Assembly: GCA_964445815.1 (NCBI GenBank)
Contig: CAYULW010000010.1
Span: 32,896-96,895 of the forward strand
Length of the DNA stretch: 64,000 nucleotides
DNA from: CAYULW01 sp964445815
GTDB lineage: Bacteria > Bacteroidota > Bacteroidia > Flavobacteriales_E > Vicingaceae
Direction: 5' to 3'
Below the pieces are notes generated by a model. It saw nothing but the letters and a program-made list of their open reading frames with translations, was not told the origin of the DNA and did not search any database. Numbering within the stretch: position 1 is the stretch's first letter; each line of letters opens with the position of its first letter. The translations under genes and the position numbers were made by a program. Positions 59,370 to 64,000 of this stretch are shown one piece after another.

Positions 59370-61556
59370 CTACTTAAAGCTTATCTCAACTCTTCGGTTA
59401 TTTGCTCTGCCCTCTTCAGTTTCGTTAGAAGAAATGGGCTGCATTTCTCCTTTAGACTCGACCTTAATATTGCTATCTGAAATACCTTGTGCAAGCAAAT
59501 AACGCTTAACCGAAAGCGCTCGTTTTTTAGCTACACGAAGATTCACCTCTTCACTTCCTACGTTATCTGTATGTCCACTAATCAAAAGCTGTCCTTTATA
59601 CGCCTTGATTCCGGCTAATGCTTTTTTGAGTTTTGCATTACCAGATGCGTCTAAGTATGTCTTATTGAAATCAAATTGCAAGACAAGTTTATCCATTTTT
59701 GTATTAGTAGTAGTTGTTGTTGAAGGAACAACCTCCGGCTTCGCTTCTTTTTCATCTTTAGTTACTTCACTTGGCTTTTCTACCATTGTTAAGGCATCTT
59801 CATCTTGAAGCTCTTCACTGAACAAACCTGATGCTTTATCCAATCTAAGCTTCTTAAGTTGCTTGCCTTTCTCATCCAACACTGTCAATTCAAGATCTTC
59901 AATATCTAAATCGTCAGTATTTAAAATGGAAAAAGAAATCTCATCATCAGAATTTAACTTCTTGTAACGATAAGCTCCCAAATTGTCAGTATATATTGTA
60001 TCGATGGGAACTCCATCTTCATCTAAAACAACAATTGCAGCATTGGCCAATGGCAACTTCTTATATGCAAACTTTCCAAATACAGTTCCTGCTAAATCCT
60101 CTTCTCCTATGAAGGTCTTGGTTCGATTGCCGCCCTCATCAGTAAGGTATAACTCTAAACCATCATAACCTTCCTCATTAATGTCACGAGGTTGAACAAA
60201 AATCTCTTTATCCATGCTTAGTTTTTCATAAGAAAATTCTCCTTTATCATTGGTATAAATTGTATCTATAGGAAAGCCATTTTCATCCAAAACAACTAAA
60301 GCCGTGTTCAGCATGGGATTGTCTCCTTCCATGAATTTACCGAATACTGTTTCCGTTTTGCCATGATTTTCAGGGCTAATCGCAGAACCTTCCTCATTAA
60401 ACACCAACCTTTTCTGAAGTTTTCCCTTGCCATCAACAATATAAAGTATGGATCCGGCTAAACTTTCTTCAACTATACTATCCTGCTTGATTTCATAATT
60501 ATCATCGGCTTGAAGTTTCGCAAACTTAAATTTTCCTTCATCATCTGTTTTTATAAATTCTATAAATGTGCCATCTTTATCAAAAACATTTAAAGTTGCA
60601 GCCTTGAGTGGCTGACGGTCTTTATACAATTGTCCGGCCAATATGCCTTCATTGGCAATTTTAAACTCTCCTGTTGCTTTAGTGTAATATATATCAGTAT
60701 TATCGGATTCGCGATCAGATGTAAAGTAAACCTGATTGGTATCACTAATGATAAAATGAGACTCAAACGCCGATGAATTAATGGGCAAACCCAAGTTCAA
60801 TGGTCTTGACCAGCGATCCCACCTTCCATCTCTTCTATAGCTCACGAAAATATCTGATTCACCAAACCCTTTATGACCGTTACTTGCAAAATATAGGGCT
60901 TTCTTGTCGTGTGTTAAAAAAGGAGCAAACTCCAAGCCTTTGGTATTTATTGCCGAGCCCAAATTGATCAAGTCAGACCATGTGCCATCTTCCTGTTTAT
61001 AGGTCACAAATAGATCCTCATTGGGCGTTGCATCTTCCGTCAATTTACTTACCATTAATACGTCTCCGTCAGAATGCATAAAAACAGTTGTTTGTTGGTC
61101 GCTCAAATCAATTCCCGGAATATTTATCTCCTCCGGATCTTTCCATGTGGCCTTACCCTTTCTTGTTTTGTAAATGATTCTATGATGTATAGAATCGCCT
61201 TCAAAATAACGGTTTAATATGTAGAGTTTCTCTCCATCTCTACTACAGCCAATCAACAATTTGATCTCTCTTCCGTCTACATCCCGAAAAGCTCTAAATG
61301 GTCTTCCCCAACCTTTTTTCCCATTTTCCGCAAACCAAATATCCTGAGCTCTGATTACACCACCATCTTCATCTATTTTTTCATAAAAACGATTAAAAAA
61401 CATGGCCTCTCCATTATTAAATGTAATGGGTGTGCTTTCTTCTGCCCTGTCGCTAAGGGGTTCTACTTTTGTTGGCGGCTCAAATAGAGGAACCAATAAC
61501 TGGGCCTTCAGACTAAAGGCCAATAATACCAGTAAAATTGTGGTAAACTTCTTCAT
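59370..61556 (-). CDS. PorE-like OmpA-family protein (PD40, CarboxypepD_reg, OmpA)
   Basis: A 728-residue exported protein. Signal peptide KKFTTILLVLLAFSLKAQ, then a PD40/WD40-like propeller (about 50-310: HDKKALYFASNGHKGFGESDIF, DTNQVYFTSDRESDNTDIYY) and carboxypeptidase-regulatory repeats (GKFMEGDNPMLNTALVVLDENG, GKFAYKKLPLANAAIVVLDEDG). A peptidoglycan-binding OmpA domain closes it (LQFDFNKTYLDASGN, ISGHTDNVGSEEVNLRVAKK, GRANNRRVEI). This order matches PorE, which links the T9SS to peptidoglycan. ATG 61556 starts the signal peptide; a 33-residue upstream extension is rejected. Cotranscribed with the barrel gene upstream. Confidence 0.87.
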   Translation of the reverse strand: MKKFTTILLVLLAFSLKAQLLVPLFEPPTKVEPLSDRAEESTPITFNNGEAMFFNRFYEKIDEDGGVIRAQDIWFAENGKKGWGRPFRAFRDVDGREIKLLIGCSRDGEKLYILNRYFEGDSIHHRIIYKTRKGKATWKDPEEINIPGIDLSDQQTTVFMHSDGDVLMVSKLTEDATPNEDLFVTYKQEDGTWSDLINLGSAINTKGLEFAPFLTHDKKALYFASNGHKGFGESDIFVSYRRDGRWDRWSRPLNLGLPINSSAFESHFIISDTNQVYFTSDRESDNTDIYYTKATGEFKIANEGILAGQLYKDRQPLKAATLNVFDKDGTFIEFIKTDDEGKFKFAKLQADDNYEIKQDSIVEESLAGSILYIVDGKGKLQKRLVFNEEGSAISPENHGKTETVFGKFMEGDNPMLNTALVVLDENGFPIDTIYTNDKGEFSYEKLSMDKEIFVQPRDINEEGYDGLELYLTDEGGNRTKTFIGEEDLAGTVFGKFAYKKLPLANAAIVVLDEDGVPIDTIYTDNLGAYRYKKLNSDDEISFSILNTDDLDIEDLELTVLDEKGKQLKKLRLDKASGLFSEELQDEDALTMVEKPSEVTKDEKEAKPEVVPSTTTTTNTKMDKLVLQFDFNKTYLDASGNAKLKKALAGIKAYKGQLLISGHTDNVGSEEVNLRVAKKRALSVKRYLLAQGISDSNIKVESKGEMQPISSNETEEGRANNRRVEISFK

Positions 61557-61633
61557 GCTCTTTGGATTTAGGGTACAGTTCAAAGATAAATGCTTTTCAA
61601 GCATCATGGTATTAATTTCATAAAAATTATTCA

Positions 61634-62983
61634 CTACCAAGCGGGACAAAACCATTTGCCGATCTCTTTAACCGGCTTATTCTTACACTCCGGACCTTTA
61701 TGAATCGGAATGTTCAAGTAAACATAAAGGTCAGCTGCTCGAATATCTCGCTTAAATAGAAATGGCGAAAGGTGATCTGTTCCTATTGCCAAATACCCCA
61801 TTCTAACATACACACCTAACTGAGGAGTGATGTAATTAGCCATAGAAACAGGCATACTGATGCTTAACCATTTTGATTCAAACCTTGGAGCAATCGCCAA
61901 TGTGTTGGCTCTTTCAATGCCAAAAGAACTCGGCAAACTGATTTTTTGAATTAAAAATGCGCTTATAAATACATAATCTTGCACACTGTAATCTGCTTGT
62001 ATAGACAAGGCTGTTGGAAGTATCGCAGTAAACTGACCGGACTCCACTCCTAAAGCCTCTTCTTTTGCATCTTCCAAATTATCAACGGTGGTTGTATCAG
62101 GAAAACTACTCTGTCTTGAATTGGCATTGAACCGAGAATATCCCAAATCAATCAATGATGCTCCGATAGTGTACCTATATGTTGGATGTTTACAAGAAGA
62201 ACGACGCGAATGTGGAAAGTAATCATCCAAAATATCTTTAAACACGCTTTTTTTGTAATTCACTCCAAGATTTAAGCCCCATCCTTTCCCTGAAGCCCAA
62301 GCTGGATCTGCATAAGAATACTTCCCATCTAAATTTCTTAAAATAGCATTTCCGTCTTCAACATCTACCTCGGCTGACTTTATAATAAAGTTAGCTTGCT
62401 GAATACCTATAATTCTATTCAGGGTCAAACCGGCATTAAGCATACGGTTACCACGCTGATATACGATTGTGCCATAACTTAAACCAAACTCTGCCCAGCT
62501 CATTTGTTTTAAACGTGCGTTTCTGGCCAAATAACTTCCGTCCGGTATATTTTCCACACCATCATCTCCTATAATCTGACCAATAATGGCCGGCATTTTA
62601 TTGACATTAGCATAAAATCTGAGAGAGCTATGTATGCCGATAGCATGTCGCCTTATGTTGATTGTCGCTGAAGGCCCCAAAACCTCTACATGCGAAAATG
62701 CTCTACCGCTCTTTGTAGGTTCAGAATAGGTAAAGTTCGCATTATCCAAGCCAAACCGTAATCGCGCATCCTGAATTTTAATAAAATTTGTTCTTGCATA
62801 AGCATGTGCTCCTACAACATTAATAGACAACCATGGCTTTTGATCCACCATAAGAGCAGGATTATTGCGGGCTTGATTAACCGCCAATATCCCATCCGTA
62901 ATTAATCCTATTTTTTCTTGAGCAAAAACAGAAATACCGATTAAAACAAAAAAGAAAACAAATAACTGCCTTCTGAGGTACAT
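61634..62983 (-). CDS. DUF5723/PorP-like outer-membrane beta-barrel protein
   Basis: A 449-residue exported protein with signal peptide (LFVFFFVLIGISVFAQ) and alternating beta strands throughout (GRAFSHVEVLGPSATINIRRHAIGI, WAEFGLSYGTIVYQRGN, YLAIGTDHLSPFLFKRDI), ending WFCPAW. It resembles the DUF5723 group of Bacteroidota barrels related in role to PorP/SprF. It is 77 nt upstream of the PorE-like gene, the usual PorP/OmpA pairing. ATG 62983 is used; the frame's TTG at 62998 is rejected. Confidence 0.75.
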   Translation of the reverse strand: MYLRRQLFVFFFVLIGISVFAQEKIGLITDGILAVNQARNNPALMVDQKPWLSINVVGAHAYARTNFIKIQDARLRFGLDNANFTYSEPTKSGRAFSHVEVLGPSATINIRRHAIGIHSSLRFYANVNKMPAIIGQIIGDDGVENIPDGSYLARNARLKQMSWAEFGLSYGTIVYQRGNRMLNAGLTLNRIIGIQQANFIIKSAEVDVEDGNAILRNLDGKYSYADPAWASGKGWGLNLGVNYKKSVFKDILDDYFPHSRRSSCKHPTYRYTIGASLIDLGYSRFNANSRQSSFPDTTTVDNLEDAKEEALGVESGQFTAILPTALSIQADYSVQDYVFISAFLIQKISLPSSFGIERANTLAIAPRFESKWLSISMPVSMANYITPQLGVYVRMGYLAIGTDHLSPFLFKRDIRAADLYVYLNIPIHKGPECKNKPVKEIGKWFCPAW

Positions 62984-63339
62984 TGTAAATAAAATCAAAG
63001 TCTCATTTATTTTTGTCGATCAAACCAACTCTGAACTGCACTTATATTAATAAAAACGATAACACATCTAAGAGAAAGTCCACTCTCTTCAAAAAGACTG
63101 AGAGAAGCTTGCTTCTAAAATTACTTATAATAATTATGGTCATAAATAAGATTTCATCATCTTCTGTATTAGCCGTTTATGTTTAAGATCAAAACCCATT
63201 CAGACAAGCTAGTTAATCCTTTCTTCGATTTTCTAAAAAAAAGCCCTAATTTTGAAAGATACTCGTATGGGAATAGCTGTAGTATAACATCTCCACATTG
63301 ACTTAATGTGAATTTATTTATTAACCAATTTTTTTAATT
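62984..63339. other. Divergent intergenic region
   Basis: 356 nt without a credible gene. It holds the promoters of the barrel-PorE operon (minus) and of the partial secreted protein (plus). A plus-strand TAATTTTG (63247-63254) matches the -7 consensus about 85 nt before the latter, but has no clear -33 partner. GAAAGTCCACTCTCTTC (63073-63089) contains a short imperfect inverted repeat. Confidence 0.45.
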
Positions 63340-64000
63340 ATGAAAAGAAAGTTTACGCTTTTTGCTCTGATGTTGTTATCAACAATGTTAGGGTTTTCTC
63401 AATTTCAAGTTAATACGGTACCACCGTTAAACGGTGGAAATGGTAGTGCGGGTGTCACTTTTGGCATCAGAGCGAACCAGACTGTTATTTTAGACACCAT
63501 TTTTGGTTCCTTTAACACTACCGGTTTAACAGATGTATGGTATACAGAAACAGATACTGTAGGACCACCAAACATTTCGACAGCCAACGGTTGGACGCAA
63601 ATCGGACAAGCGACGATTACAGTAGCGACGGGCACAGGATCAATCACCCCGATTCCCTTAGGAATAGGAGTAACGATATTACCCGGAACCAATTACCGCT
63701 TTTTTGTTAATGGAAGCTTAGGTGCAAGTGTCCCTTATACCAATGGTACAGTTGGAGTTGCTTCTCCATGGACAGATGGCGTATTAACTATCGAAACAGG
63801 AAATTTAGTCGGTTATGGAGGACCAATGCCTAACCCATTAAACCATGTCAGACAATTTAATGGAGGTGTAAAGTACACGATATTAGGAGGCTTAAACGAT
63901 GCAGCAGTATTGTCAATAGACTCTCCGGGAGTATTCTGTTCAGGTCCACAACCTGTTGTTGCAACCATCGCCAACTTTGGTGCCAATCAAATAGATACGG
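63340..64000 (+). CDS. Secreted protein, probably T9SS cargo (3' truncated)
   Basis: 220 codons are visible and the frame is open to the right edge. Signal peptide MKRKFTLFALMLLSTMLGFSQ is followed by FQVNTVPPLNGGNGSAGVTFGIRANQTVILDTIFGSF, a beta-rich Gly/Thr/Asn domain, GGVKYTILGGLNDAA, and the start of a CARDB-like domain (PVVATIANFGANQIDT). This resembles the N-terminus of large adhesin-like T9SS proteins with CARDB repeats, such as the giant protein at 36.5 kb, but no sorting domain can be seen. ATG 63340 follows an AT-rich leader. Confidence 0.75.
   Translation, partial: MKRKFTLFALMLLSTMLGFSQFQVNTVPPLNGGNGSAGVTFGIRANQTVILDTIFGSFNTTGLTDVWYTETDTVGPPNISTANGWTQIGQATITVATGTGSITPIPLGIGVTILPGTNYRFFVNGSLGASVPYTNGTVGVASPWTDGVLTIETGNLVGYGGPMPNPLNHVRQFNGGVKYTILGGLNDAAVLSIDSPGVFCSGPQPVVATIANFGANQIDT

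Noticed and set aside
61557..61655. 33-residue extension of the PorE-like protein overlapping the barrel gene.
   Set aside because: The signal peptide begins at ATG 61556; the extension would bury it.

Overview
The window comes from a Bacteroidota chromosome, most likely a marine or aquatic member of the Flavobacteriales. The evidence is a gldJ-like gliding/type IX secretion (T9SS) gene end followed by murF, several secreted proteins with the T9SS C-terminal sorting domain (a PNPxxxxxxI-type motif ending in basic residues), a 1109-residue SecA, the nhaD-exbB-exbD-tonB-folC gene order, and promoters of the Bacteroidota type TTG-N17-23-TAnnTTTG in place of sigma70 boxes. Genes mostly lack Shine-Dalgarno sites, so I chose starts by ATG position, signal peptides and promoter position. 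Several apparent longer frames begin at an upstream TTG that I reject.

Layout. 1-9.8 kb is core metabolism: gldJ end, murF, acyl-CoA dehydrogenase, anmK, an amino acid dehydrogenase, the NhaD antiporter, an ExbB/ExbD/TonB energy-transduction operon and folC. 9.8-13.8 kb is an unusual zone with two tRNA-Val genes (anticodons TAC and GAC). Each is followed by about 165-172 nt structured units that end in a new copy of that tRNA's 3' end. A membrane-anchored NACHT NTPase, a candidate anti-phage or immune-type protein, lies between two 178/179-bp direct repeats of one of these units. The 5' end of tRNA-Val(GAC) is also partly duplicated around a 55-nt palindromic insert. 14-24.4 kb is an accessory block of small enzymes and regulators (GT-C-like membrane protein, HxlR pair, ClbS-like, LDH-like, two AraC regulators, GNATs, SDR). 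24.5-28.2 kb encodes a ligand-sensing two-component pair (Reg_prop/LytS kinase and LytTR regulator).

28.5-45.4 kb is surface biology: a PKD-domain T9SS protein, an S41 peptidase, a K+ channel with a 12-residue repeat solenoid, a His-rich CPA1 antiporter, a 2377-residue fibronectin/GEVED adhesin and an arylsulfotransferase-like T9SS protein. 45.5-59.3 kb holds an M13 peptidase, small cytoplasmic enzymes, an ABC ATPase, a corrinoid adenosyltransferase, secA, an SRPBCC/ArsR pair with an evident operator, and an ABC ATPase with a permease fused to an M1-like peptidase. 59.4-63 kb is a minus-strand pair of a DUF5723/PorP-like barrel and a PorE-like PD40-CarboxypepD-OmpA protein. The window ends inside another secreted protein.

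The most unusual signal is the tRNA-anchored unit family and the NACHT cassette inside it. All structure and homology statements come from reading the sequence; no folding or database search was run.
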